64,000 nt of DNA from Flaveria trinervia (Eukaryota > Streptophyta > Magnoliopsida > Asterales > Asteraceae): positions 30,241,791 to 30,305,790 of the forward strand of contig CM046453.1 in NCBI GenBank assembly GCA_025506515.1, read 5' to 3'. Positions 45,846 through 57,489 of this stretch are shown here, in pieces. The notes under the pieces are model-generated. The model worked only from the letters and a program-made list of their open reading frames with translations, did no database searches and was not told the DNA's origin. Numbering within the stretch: the first letter of the stretch is position 1; each line of letters opens with the position of its first letter. The translations under genes and the position numbers were made by a program.

Positions 45846-48706
45846 ATGACTACTCCTTCTAATGACCCTCACAATACCGGTTCTCAACCAAGCCTCCGAT
45901 GCTGGTTAGGACTGAGTATAACATATGGCAACGAAGAATGCTTCATCACCTGTCTGTTAACAGTTCAGGTTGTTGGATCAGTGGTACATGGTCCACATAA
46001 GCCTATGGTGAACAATCCGGAAACCAATCAAATGGTTCCGAAGAAGAAGGAACAATACTCAGATGAAGATCGGAAACTGTTTGAGATTGATGCTAAAGCC
46101 CATGGAATTCTGGCCATGGCACTGCCGAATGAAATCTATTCAGGGCTTATGCATCATGAAACTGCTCATGACCTCTGGAATGCACTGAAGGAACAATTCG
46201 GTGGAACTGATGAGGTCTTAGCAAACAACAGAGAAATCCTTGCCCAACAATATGAAACATTCTCTCATAGGAAGGGTGAGACACTGACTCAACAGTTTGA
46301 GCGTTTTTCCTGTTTGATCTCTGAGCTAAAAATGGTCAAACATGAATATACCAATAGCCAGATGAACAACAGATTCCTTAGATCACTGCCTGAGAGATGG
46401 GACACATACACTATTGTCCTACGCTCCAGTGCAAATCTGGATAAACTATCTCTCACCCAACTTCATGGGAAACTGCTTACATTTGAGAGAGAGATAGAGC
46501 AGAAAAGGAAACTGGCATCATCAGGAAAGCTCACTGATGACTTTGTACCAGGGAACACTGCCTTGGTTGGTCATGAGTCAGAATATGCTGCATCTGAAAG
46601 TAATTATGATGAGCATATAGATTTCTCTTCAAACAGTTCAGATCATGCATTGTTGGTGTTGATAGTCACTCAGGCTGTAATAGTGACAATTTATGTTTTA
46701 TCATGGATGATTTGAAAGGAATAGCTGATGATGATCTAGAAGAGATGGATATTCTGAGCCAAATGGCCTTGATTAATATCAGATCTCAGAAGTTCTACAA
46801 GAGGACTGGCAGGAAATTTCCAGGACTCTCTGGCAAAACCAAAGTTGGTTTTGACAAGAGTAAGTTGAGGTGTCACAAATGCCAAAGGCTTGGACACTTT
46901 GCAAGAGAGTGTAGATCATCTGGATCTAACTCCTCTGCCCCTTTGTGACTTTCCAAGCACTAGTCCACAAAACAGGGGCAACAACCTGCTAGTTCTGGTC
47001 ATCATTCACAACCTGTTTCGCCTGCATATTTTGTCCCTCAGGGTCCAATGTCATATCCGTATCCCTGCTATTACATGCCTCAGCCAAATCCAGTTCAAGT
47101 TCCTACTGCACAACAACCACAAGCATTACCTGAGCCTCTACCATCTCAATCACAACCTCATCACAGCTTTTTCACCCCTGGTAATGTTGACTGGAGCAGT
47201 TTACCAGATGATCTCTCTGGTACTGAGCAATTATTTACTGGTGATGGTCAACATGGTGGTGAACATCCTTTTGGGAATCTAGCTCTCATGGCCCTGGAAT
47301 CTACTGAGGGTTCATGCTCCAATGCATCTTCTTCACAGGTAACCCAGGTATCCTCTGAGGCTAAGGCCAAGCTTTGTTCTGAATCTTGCATAGATGCATT
47401 TGTCTCTATTAGAGAAGCAAATGTAGTAATTAATCAAAATCTAGAGCTTGAGCAAACTATTTCAAAAGAAAAGCTGAATATGAGTCTGTCCTTAAGGACA
47501 AAGATGATGAGATTTATAAGCTTAAATGCCAATTAAATGATGAAAAGGCTAAGCTAGAGGTCATTCTTGAGAACCATAAGGAACTCAAAGAAAAACTTGC
47601 AGTTACCCAAGTTGAGTGTGACCGCTGGGTGTCATCCTGCAAGGGATTTGAAATGCTGCTCAGTAAGCAATCTGCTTCGAATGTGAAGTTTGGAATTGGT
47701 TATAACCATATTGCACCTCCAACAGATTTTACTCCAAACCAATAGTAAAATCTGAAAGTGAAAGCAATCTCCAAACCACATTATCATGTGCATCATCCAC
47801 AAGTGATCTCCCAAAATCACAAGATGAAATAAGGGTTGATACCTCAGCAAGTCAATTGGCTGATGGGTTAACTACTGATAAGCACATGAAGCTGAGTATT
47901 TCAGATGTTGTCCCTCAAAGTAACTTAAGTACTGAAGGGCAAGTTACAACAACTGAAAAGCATTTCAAATCAGCTGAAATAAATGGATTAACAACTGCTG
48001 ACAATAAACAGCTGAAGAACAACTCTTCAGTTGTTACAGATTCTTCAGTACTGAACAAAATTACTGAAAGGAGGAAAGTACTGAAGAGCACACCTTCAGT
48101 AGTTTCCTCATCAGCAGTTGATCAATCCAAGATGAAGAATAAGCCATGTGAAATATGTGGTAAATTCAATCATCTTTCTGATGAATGTTGGTACAGAAAG
48201 GGTTCCAAACTCAACAGAGATAAGCTCATTAAAATCCAGATGGATGAAATGAAAACTGAGTTTGAGACCAAGTTTGTACCGCAATCATTCCATTGTGATA
48301 AACCCAAGCCTTCAACCAAATTCAAAAAGAAGGATAAGGTTCATCACAAAACAGCTGATGGTGCTCCTCATGATAAACATCAGACTAAGTCTGTTAATTT
48401 AAGGAGGAAATGGTGGATCACAGGAACTCATCAAACACAAGTACTGATATGTCACAAGAGCTGAAAGCTTTGGCTACAAATCAGACACAACTTGTTATGA
48501 TGGTTCAGCATTTGTTGGGGAGAGTTAACCAACTAGATGCACCTGTGATCAAATCACTGAAAAGGCATTCCAAGCCCAAATCCAAGGAATCCATTTCAGC
48601 ACCATCTCCTTCTTCAGCTGTTAATCATAAGAAACAAGTTATGGTTGCATCTGTTGATGAAAACAGACCCAAAACCAAAAAGGTTTGGGTCTCAAAATCT
48701 AACTAG
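45846..48706 (+). pseudogene. Copia-B gag with two zinc knuckles
   Basis: ATG at 45846 (MTTPSNDPHNTG); the upstream in-frame codons have no ATG. A short out-of-frame patch (about 45890-45985) is bounded by compensating indels. The capsid domain follows: EQYSDEDRKLFEIDAKAHGI, QQFERFSCLISELKMVKHEY, NNRFLRSLPERWDTYTIVLR. A frameshift near 46640 leads to FYKRTGRKFPG and knuckle 1, CHKCQRLGHFAREC (near 46872). A Pro/Gln-rich part (47048-47200), a Glu/Lys coiled-coil-like part and knuckle 2, CEICGKFNHLSDEC (near 48147), follow. The linker 47890-48110 is rich in CTTCAGTTGTT-type words. Ends VWVSKSN and TAG (48704-48706). Confidence 0.9.
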
Positions 48707-48715
48707 TTTTCTTTT

Positions 48716-50530
48716 ATGCAGGGTTCTTCAACATGCCAAAGGAGCATCTGGTATGTGGACAGTGGAGGATCTATGCATATGACTGGGAGCAGTTCTCTTC
48801 TTAATGACTACTCTCAAGGAAAGAAGGGATTTGTTTCATTTGGAAATGATGCCAGAGGTTACATCATTGGGAAAGGATATGTATCTAATGGAAAAATCAG
48901 GTTTGATGATGTCAACCATGTGGAGAATCTCAAGTATAATCTGATGAGTGTTAGTCAGATGTGTGATAAAGGGCATGTTGCACTTTTCACAAGCCAGAAC
49001 TGCAGGATTCTGTCTTCCCAACTTCTGAGGCTGATTGACAAGGTAATGGATGAACGTACTCTCCTGAAGGCCAACAGGAATGGAAGAGTGTATGCCTTGG
49101 ATTTGTCAAAGAAGATTGATTTGAAGGGTCATCCATGCCTGTTCTCCAAAGCTCTCTTCAGGAATCTAAACTATGGCATAGAAGGCTGGGTCATGTCAAT
49201 CTCAGAAACATGAATCAACTGATCAACAATCGTTTAATGAGAGGTTTATCAATCAAGGAGTTCCACTGTGATGAAGCCTGCACTTCTTGTTTGAAAGGAA
49301 AACAGCACAAAGTCTCATTCCCTCCCATTGAAGAACCTAAGTCCATGCCTGCTTGCAGTTACTGCACATGGATCTATTTGGTCCTGTGAGAGTGATGAGC
49401 ATGGCAAAGAAGAAATACTGTCTGGTAATTGTGGATGATTACTCCATATTCGTATGTACTTTCTTTCTACATTCAAAGGAGGAGATTGCTCAGAAGATTA
49501 TAAACTTTGTGCTGTATGTTGAGAAGCAGTATTCCCTATCAGTCAAGTGTATAAGGAGTGACAATGGTACTGAATTCAGAAACCATACACTTGATGATTT
49601 TTATCTTTCAAAAGGAATCAAAAGGCAGTTTAGCATCCCAAGGACTCCAGAACAAAATGGAGTGGAGGAGAGAAAGAACAGGACTTTAATTGAAGCTGCA
49701 AGGTCCATGTTGGCTGACTCTGGTTTGCCTTTGACCTTTTGGGCTGAAGCTGTCAATACAGCTTGCTATGTGCAGAATAGAGTGTTAGTAAATCAGAGGT
49801 TGATGAAGACTCCATATGAAGCTCTACATCATTTGGCTCCTTTGATTTCATTCTTCAGAGCCTTTGGATGTCCTTGTTTCATTCTCAACACAAAGGGTCA
49901 ACTCCACAAATTTGATCCTAAGGTGGATGCAGGGTATTTTGTAGGTTATTCATCCACTTGCAAGGCTTACAGAGTCTTCAACTGCAGAACAAAGATAGTT
50001 GAAGAAACCTTGCATGTGAAATTCAATGAATCTCCTAAGGATAAAATCCACAAAACCCTGTGGAGTTGTTTGATCTGGACATACTGCAATATGCTCCTTA
50101 TCAAACTCCAGCTGTTGCAGATCATGTGGATAAATCATCTTCTGCAGCAAGTCTTCCACCTGGTGGTACTGAAGATGATGATGATATCAGTACTCACCTT
50201 TTCAAGTTCAGTGACCAACTGCCTGAGTCTGCTAAACTTGATGTTCCTGTACCTTCAGCAGCTCCATCCACAACAAATGCTGATGAGATTTCTGATTCCT
50301 CTACATCGTTGATTTGCCATCTAATACTTGGTTTCAAGAATCTGAATCAACATCTGCTGATGCTGAAACGGCTACAAACACTTGCACTGATCTTATTGTG
50401 CACCAAGAGCTGAAGAATCACCCCATGTCTCAAATCATTGGTGGTATCAATGCTGGCGTCTCAACCAGAAGTCAATTGTCTAACTTGTGCTTCTATGCTC
50501 TCTTCATCAGTCAGCAAGAGCCAAAGAACT
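48716..50530 (+). pseudogene. Copia-B protease and integrase
   Basis: ATG 48716 is in the gag frame, nine bases after the gag TAG. SIWYVDSGGSMHMTG carries the protease DSG (48758). GAG-pre-integrase: NHVENLKYNLMSVSQMCDKG; frameshift near 49150; zinc finger LWHRRLGHVN and CTSCLKGKQH. Integrase from 49353 is open with all catalytic residues: LLHMDLFGP, SDNGTEFRNH and PEQNGVEERKNRT, followed by ACYVQNRVLVNQRLMKTPYE. A C-terminal shift near 50060 leads to a Ser/Asp-rich tail reaching the RT start. Confidence 0.93.
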
Positions 50531-51500
50531 ATCATGTTGCTTTGAGAGACAATGGATGGGTGGAAGCCATGCAGCTTGAGCTACTTCAGTTCAAGAAACA
50601 GCAAGTGTGGGAACTGGTTCCTCTACCCCCAGGTAAGTGTGCAATAGGCACTAAATGGGTGTTTAGGAACAAAACAGATGAAAATGGGCTTATTGTTAAG
50701 AACAAGGCCAGACTGGTTGTTCAGGGTTTTCACAAGAAGAAGGTATTGATTATGATGAGACCTTTGCCCCTGTAGCCAGACTGGAGGCAATTAGATTGTT
50801 CTTAGCCTATGCTGCATTTCACAATTTTAAAGTTTTTCAAATGGATGTTAAAAGTGCATTTTTATATGGTAAAATAAAAAAGAAGTTTATGTGTGTCAAC
50901 CACCAGGTTTTGAGGATAATAAACATCCAGATTGGGTATACAAGCTTGATAAGGCTCTTTATGGGTTGAAACAAGCTCCTAGAGCCTGGTATGAGACATT
51001 ATCAAATTTTCTTCTTCAAAATAATTTCACTAGAGGCTCCATAGATAAAACTTTATTCATTAAGAAGGTGGATCAGCATAAGCTACTTGTTCAAATTTAT
51101 GTTGATGATATTATTTTGCATCCTCTGATCCCCAGTTGTGTGATGACTTTACCAATTTAATGCATAAGAAGTTTGAAATGAGTGCAATGGGAGAATTACA
51201 GTTCTTTCTAGGATTGCAAATCAAACAAAAGGCTGATGGGACTTTCATTCATCAGTCTAAATATACAAAAGATCTTTTGAATAAGTTTGATTTACAAAAT
51301 TGTAAGCCCTGTTCTACTCCCATGTGCAACACCACACAACTGGATGCAGATCAGAAAGGTAAAGCTGTTGATGAAACACTTTACAGATGTATGATTGGGT
51401 CCTTGATGTACTTAACAGCTTCTAGACCAGATATATGTTTGCAACGTGTGTTTGTGCTAGATTTCAGGCTGCTCCTAAAGAGTCTCACTTGATTGCAGTC
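50531..51500 (+). pseudogene. Copia-B reverse transcriptase
   Basis: Starts with WVEAMQLELLQFKKQQVWEL and GTKWVFRNKTDENGLIVKNK. Frameshift at about 50735, then FAPVARLEAIRLFLAYAAF and FQMDVKSAFLYG (catalytic Asp), another shift near 50880, and [19 protein letters not shown]. The YVDD box is intact ([13 protein letters not shown], near 51100), followed by a small deletion. MGELQFFLGLQIKQKADGTF closes the domain. Confidence 0.93.
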
Positions 51501-52006
51501 AAAGGATCTTTAGATATCTGCAAGGTACACAATCTCTAGGTTTATGGTATTCCACTGGACACTCTTGCAAATTGGTTGCTTTTTCTGATAGTGACTATGC
51601 AGGGTGTAAGTTAACCAGAAAGTCAACTTCTGGTGGATGTCAATTTCTAGGCAACTGTTTGATTTCTTGGCAGAGTAAGAAACAAACATCTGTTGCTACA
51701 TCCACTGCTGAAGCAGAGTACATTGCTGCTGCAAGCTGTACTTCTCAGGTACTCTGGCTTCAGAACCAACTTTTGGATTATGGCATTACAGAGACTAAGA
51801 CTCCATTATTAATGGACAGTGCTTCAGCTCTTTGCATTGTCAAGAATCCTGTCCAGCACTCTAGGACCAAACATATAGAGATCAGACATCATTTTATTAG
51901 GGACTGTTTTGAAAAAGGTCTGATTGATCCAAAGTTTGTGCCTAGTGCTGATGAGCTTGCAGACATTTTTACTAAGCCTTTGGATAGTTCGACTTTCCAA
52001 ACCTAG
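51501..52006 (+). pseudogene. Copia-B RNase H
   Basis: After a shift near 51480 the frame from 51572 is open to TAG 52004-52006: FSDSDYAGCKLTRKSTSGGC, SWQSKKQTSVATSTAEAEYI, MDSASALCIVKNPVQHSRTK and ELADIFTKPLD. The catalytic Asp and Glu (SDSDYAG, AEAEYI) are present. Canonical end of a copia polyprotein. Confidence 0.95.
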
Positions 52007-52745
52007 TGTTAAGGCTTGGTATGCTGCAGCTAGAATAAGTGATAACTACTGATGATCATTTTTGTAACCATATCACAAATAAGTACTGATTCTGTTACAA
52101 GAACTGATACAGTCATAACTACTGATATAAGTACAAACAGATAAGTACTGAGTCCTATGAAACAACTGAAAAACAGCCAAAAAGACTGATGAGTAAGTGT
52201 TGAGGACAGTATGAAACAGCTGAAAAGCTATGAATTGACGAAAAACTATGATGAGAATTTTCTCTTCAGTTGTTTCTAAAACTGCTGCTCATCTTAAACA
52301 ACTGATGACAAAACCACGTCTTCAGTAGTTTCACAACTACTGATGACTAACACCACGTCGTCAGCTGTTTACAACAACTGATGACAAAACTTCAGTAGTT
52401 TCACAATACTGTGACTTCACGTCGTCAGCTGTTTACAACAACTGATGACAAAACCATGTCTTCAGTAGTTTAACTACTGATGACTAAAACCACTCGTCAG
52501 TGTTTCCAACATCTGAAGCTAAAACATGGTCTTCAGTAGTTTTATAACTACTGATGCCTACAACCAAGACTTCAGTTGTTTCAACCTCTGAAGGTTAATA
52601 CCACGTCATCAGTCGCTTAAAACTACTGATGACTCATACCAAACCCTTCAGTTGCTTTATAACCCATACCCTATAAATACCTGTCTTACAGAGCTTCATC
52701 ATCTCAAACCTAACGTTCAAAAACTCAGAACCTTCTCTCACATCA
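52007..52745 (+). promoter_or_regulatory. Copia-B post-pol spacer: LTR-like motif array, TATA and leader
   Basis: No coding pattern. From 52040 to 52660 it alternates CTTCAGTAGTTT, AACTACTGATGAC, CAGCTGTTT and ACCACGTCTTCAG words, the vocabulary of the LTR U3, with four or more ACGTC cores. CCCTATAAATACC (TATAAATA at 52672-52679) lies 67 bases before the ORF3 ATG, and a leader without ATG follows. Inferred internal promoter for ORF3. Confidence 0.55.
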
Positions 52746-55700
52746 ATGGCGAACATGAAGCTTAAACCACGACACAACTGTGTTGCTTACCTTACCAATC
52801 ACCTTCTGGACAAAGTTGATAATGCCATTGATCTAATGATCACTCTCCATACAAAACGGCTTTCCTTCTAAATCCTACCATTCATGCCGAATCCCTCCAG
52901 CAGTTTGGACGAACGTCACCCTCATCACTGGGGAGAATGACACCGACTCTCTCCAGTCGTTCGTCAACAATCGTCAGGTGGTCATCACTCCAGAAATCCT
53001 TCGCCAAACCCTACAACTGGATGATGATGCACTTTCCCCACTGGGTATCCAAAGGGCACCACTGATCTATCATTTGCCCAACATGGATACCAGGGTAACC
53101 TTAGTGCCTCTACCATCCTGAAGAAACATTTCCATGATGCGGAACGACTAATTTTTCATATGGTGAATGTATGCTTAGCTCCTAAGACTTCTTCTTGGGA
53201 TCAAATGTCGACGAGGTGGCAGCAGGTATTATTCTCTATCCTTGACCAACAACACTAAATTTTTCTGAAATATTATTTCTTGAACTCAAGGATATGGCCT
53301 CCAAGCCTATAGCTAACCGATGGATATTATATCCTCGGTTCCTAATGGCCATTATAGTAAACCAGCTGAAAGCTGAGGGACTTGTTGGCCTTGGAGTCCC
53401 TGCCACGGCTGTATTGCCTGAAGTATACTCCAGGCACAACTCAGACCAGTCACTCAAACTGGCTGCCAAACTGCGAAAACCCACGCAGCTGGAACCCACA
53501 GCCACCACCTCCAAATCCTTTGTCCCCACCAAACCCAAACACAAGAAAGCCAAAAAGGCTACTCAGGGAAATGAGTCCCCTGAGGATGCCCCTGCAACAC
53601 AAACGCAGGTTATATCTACTGGTCATAACCCCCCAGTAGATACACGACTCACTCACCCTCAACCGCTCAGGTTCCTCTCAACAGGAGCCTGTAGCAACCA
53701 TCTCTGGGGCACCTATACATCTGGAACCTTCCTCACTTGAGGAGGTTGCCATTGAAACGCACCACTCTCCCCGGGTGCATACTGCCTTCACACCCTCTCC
53801 CACTGCAACCGCCCCCAAAGTCCTACCATCATAATTGCCAAAGTGCTGACTCAGTTGCACTCCTCACCCCCTCCCCAGATACCAATCAAACTGGGATAGC
53901 CCAACCATTGAGGGGGAGGACCAAAGTGCTTCTGACACCCCACAGCACAGGGGTTACCATATTCAATCTCCCAGTGTAGAAACGGAGATTCGAATTTCTG
54001 GTGAGGCTGCCACTTCTCCTGCTTCAGCAAATGATCAGGATGAATTTGGTACTGTCCATAAGACCTCACCAGAGGCAACTGCCGATGAAGGACATGGTCC
54101 TGAGGCAGGAAGTCCCCAGTACCATGACCAAGGGGCACATGCTACTACTGATCTACACTCAGAGCATGTTCATCCTGATTCTATCAGGAGGTCAGGTGAT
54201 TCAGTAAACACTGATGATGACCTGGGCTTCTTTTATGATGTTTTAGCCCAAAACACCATCCTCGAGGATGAGGTGAGCAGACTCAAAGAGCTGCTTGCCA
54301 ACATTTCTCAGGATCAAAGACCATCTACCCCTCACAACCCACAGATGGCACCTTCCTCTGAAGGTCTCCCATACACTGAGCCACTCCAAAACACTCAGCC
54401 ACCTGCCTCTGCTTCTGGCACTATTTCTCAGGGACAGAACCCCCTGAGCAAATAGCTGCTATCTTTCAACATTCCTTACCTCTCATCACATCAACTATCA
54501 CTGATATGGTCCTTAAAACCTTGATGAGAGGCTTCCCTCAGTTATACAACCCATGATAGAGGATGCTGTGAGCAAAAGGCTTTCTGACAATCAAACCCTT
54601 GCAACCAATGCAACCAAAAAGGGGGAGATTCAGTCAGTGAAAGCAAAAAGAAAGAGGATGGCAGATAGAAAGAAACTGAAAAGGAGAAGGTGAAGGATGC
54701 TGACATGGAGAAAGTGACTGAAAGTACTAAAGACTTTCATGTCACATACAAGAAAGGAAGAATGAGAAGGAGACTGACTTGGAGACAATGGTGAAGAAGG
54801 CTGATGCTGAACACAGCCGATCAATGGATAACATCATTGATCAGTTGTTTAGGCAAGGCCACGACACTGAAAAACTTGACTCAGAAATCAGAAGACTAGA
54901 GATTGAAGAAATCCAAGCTAGATGGGCAAGTTATGATGTGTTGGAAAGGGAAAGGTTAGAGATCATGATCAGGTTCATAGCGAAATATCTGGGTAGATCA
55001 TTGATTGAGATCAAGGCATGGTCCAGGGACAGCATCTTGGCAATAACCACCAAGATCTGTTCGTCTGAAGTATACACAAAAGGATTGGTTATTGAAGCCT
55101 TAAACGAAGCTGGTGCTGGGAGCAGGACTGAACTAGTCAAGCAATCTAAAGCCGACCTCACATCCAGAATGCTAGAACAGCCTGTCAACATTCCCACCAC
55201 CAAAAACACCACAACCACAACCCACCAAAACCAACTCCTCTACCCTCAAAACCAGTAGCCGATGAAGTACCCCAGAAGAGGAAGAAAAGGGTACTGAGGC
55301 TAGAAGAAGATGACGAAGATAATGATGAAGATGAAGATAGGCTGCCACTCTCAGCTGTTATACAGTTGCCGAAGGCCACAAGTCACTCTCCAACAATTAC
55401 TCCTGAAACTCAAAGACAAATTGTGAAAGTGAAGCTAGAAGAAGAAGAGCTTCACAAACAACATGATGAGGAATTGTTGAGGAGGGTTGACAAAGCATAT
55501 GCTGCCACATCTTCAATCATCAACATGAAGAAGCATGCTCTCAGATTATACACTCTTAAACATACATTTCAATATCAAAAGGAGAGAGTGAGGATTTGGC
55601 CTGATCCCAGGGTGTCTCATAGGATTCACAAGAAAAACATTCCACAGAGATACATTGGCCAAGTGAAGAAGATTGTAGATGAAGTGATCTCACTGGTCTT

Positions 55701-56059
55701 TGTAGTATCACCCTGGGAAATCCTAGATGACTTCAAGAAAGCCTATAAAGCTAACCTGACCCCACAAAAGATGCTGGAAAATAAAATGGTGAAAAAGGGG
55801 TAGTATATAAGAGGCTTGAGGAAGTAGAAAGAATGAGCTCCAGTTGTTCTTAGAGGGTAATCACCCTGATGAATTTGCTTATAGAGTAATAACAACTGTG
55901 GAACTCAAAAATGGGAAACAGGTCAAATACCTATCTGAATATTATGGGCCAGAATCACTTTTTGAAGGAGGAGCTGAAGAACTTACCATGGAGGAACAGA
56001 TAACCTTCCTTGAGGCCTATACAAGGGAGTCATACAGACTCATTGTTGGGAAGTAGATC
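52746..56059 (+). pseudogene. Copia-B third ORF (post-pol), broken
   Basis: ATG 52746 (MANMKLKPRHNCVAYL). An N-terminal domain follows in pieces: LQLDDDALSPLG, FAQHGYQGNLSASTILKK, SSWDQMSTRWQQVLFSILD and RWILYPRFLMAIIVNQLKAE (near 53330). It is collinear with the Copia-1 third ORF. Then a Pro/Thr-rich segment (53480-53980), a heptad-like stretch (EDEVSRLKELL near 54275), a Lys/Glu-rich part, and a folded-looking C-terminal part (54779-55258, 55366-55803, 55844-56056, ending at TAG 56057-56059). No signal peptide or membrane segment is evident, which argues against a classic envelope protein. About six frameshifts. Function unknown. Confidence 0.65.
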
Positions 56060-56262
56060 TCATGGATGGGGTAACAGCTCTGTGTCCAGTTCCCCAAGAC
56101 AGAGTTCCCATCATCCTTTGCCAAACAGATCATTGAGACTTCTTCCCAGGCCTGTGCTTATATGGGTCACTTCTGAGCTGATCTAGAAGACAAAAAGACC
56201 AAATCTTTCTGCCATAATAAGTGGGACATCTTCAATAAGTTTAGAGGTTTTGGCTGCATTGG

Positions 56263-56275
56263 TTCAGGGGGAGTT
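56263..56275 (+). other. Copia-B polypurine tract
   Basis: TTCAGGGGGAGTT immediately before the 3' LTR. Confidence 0.85.
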
Positions 56276-57098
56276 TGTTGGACCAAAAGAACCAATGAGC
56301 CTGATCAGAAAAACCTCTAAGTCCCACAGACATCACAACAACTGCTGAAGACTTGATCAGCTGTTTACAAAGTCTGAAGACTTCAACAGCTGAAGACTAA
56401 AGTACTGAAGACTTCAACCTGAAGACTAAAGTACTGAAGACTTCAACAGCTGAAGACCAAAGTCTGAAGATCACAGCTGAAGACTAAGTACTGAAGATCA
56501 ACAGCTGAAGTACAAAGACTGAAGACATCAGCTGATGACAACAGCTGAAGTTCAAGTACAAGTACTGAAGCCTTCAGAGTTTGTTACAACAGCTGAAGAA
56601 GCATTCTTCAGTTGTTGTGATGGTTTCCTTTCAGTAGTTTTCTTTTTGTTTCAGTATGTAAAACGACTGAAGAGCATGTTCTTCAGTCGTTGTAGTTTCA
56701 GTAGTTTCTTTCAGTAGTTGTAGTGACAGTAACACTTAGTATTTTTGTAAGAAGATGTCAGCTGTTTTGACATCTTTAGTAGTTGTGTAACTTTCAGTAG
56801 TTTGAAATATTCTGTTAGATGTCACTATCAAATGACATCAGCAGACGTCACATCTCCTATATAAGGAATGTTCCACCACGACATTCTTATATAAGGGATG
56901 ATTGACCTGATTGTAAGTGTGACATTTTGCCACCACGAAAGCGCGTATTGAATAAAATATGTGATCTGCAGAATTCTTTCTATAATCGTTTGTTCTTACT
57001 TTGAATATCAACTGTATTCTTGTGAATTGTCTAATTCATTGTTTGATTTTCGCTGCAATACTCACTAATCAATCAAACGTAGATCACTGATCCTAACA
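56276..57098 (+). repeat. Copia-B 3' LTR
   Basis: 823 bp, TGTTGG to CCTAACA. Differs from the 5' LTR by a handful of substitutions and many 1-4 base indels in the repeat words. Confidence 0.95.
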
Positions 57099-57103
57099 GT
57101 TCA

Positions 57104-57186
57104 TTAGCCATTAGATGTAACGGCTAAGTAAAAAGTACATAAACATTAGCAGCGACGCTTAGCGGCGATGTGTCACCGTTAATGAA
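57104..57186 (+). mobile_element. CACTA remnant right of Copia-B
   Basis: GCAGCGACG, TTAGCGGCGATG and an inverted TGTCACCGTTAAT continue the subterminal words seen at 44660-44760. Confidence 0.5.
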
Positions 57187-57188
57187 AT

Positions 57189-57489
57189 AGTCTAAATGTT
57201 TGGTTTTGGTTCATAGTAGCTACTCGAAGGTAAACTGGCTTCGGAAGAACTGGTTCTTCCGAAGCCGCTTATACTTCGGAAGTGGATATTCTTTGAGGCT
57301 TCTTGGGATTCCAATTCGGAAGTTGTGTCTTCATTTCTTCTAAGTGTTGAAGCTTCGGAAGAGCAAAGACTTTTTTCTCGGAAGTTGGTTTCCTTCGGAA
57401 GTTGTCTTGCACTTGACTTCGGAAAAACTCCATTGTCTTCGGAAGTTCTTTATAGTTGAATCAAATTAGTCTAAATGTTGGTTTTGGTT
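57189..57489. repeat. CTTCGGAAG-rich segment between 23-bp direct repeats
   Basis: A word starting TAGTCTAAATGTTTGG occurs at 57189 and, with one base missing, near 57467. Between them lie many CTTCGGAAG motifs and a hairpin with 14-base arms (57237-57250 and 57253-57266). The motif is that of Copia-1. Confidence 0.5.

Larger units (their letters stand above)
44802..57098 (+). mobile_element. Copia-B: complete Ty1/copia LTR retrotransposon with a third ORF
   Basis: 12.3 kb, flanked by the perfect duplication GTTCA (44797-44801 and 57099-57103). LTRs of about 820 bp are nearly identical, so insertion is recent. Order: LTR, initiator-Met primer site, gag with two knuckles, protease, integrase, reverse transcriptase, RNase H, motif-rich spacer with TATA, third ORF, polypurine tract, LTR. 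Catalytic motifs of all pol enzymes are present, but frameshifts interrupt gag, pol and ORF3. SIRE/Maximus-like architecture is inferred. Confidence 0.96.

Noticed and set aside
52746..56059. Copia-B third ORF as a typical retroviral envelope
   Set aside because: No signal peptide, membrane span or cleavage site was seen; 'env-like' would overstate it.
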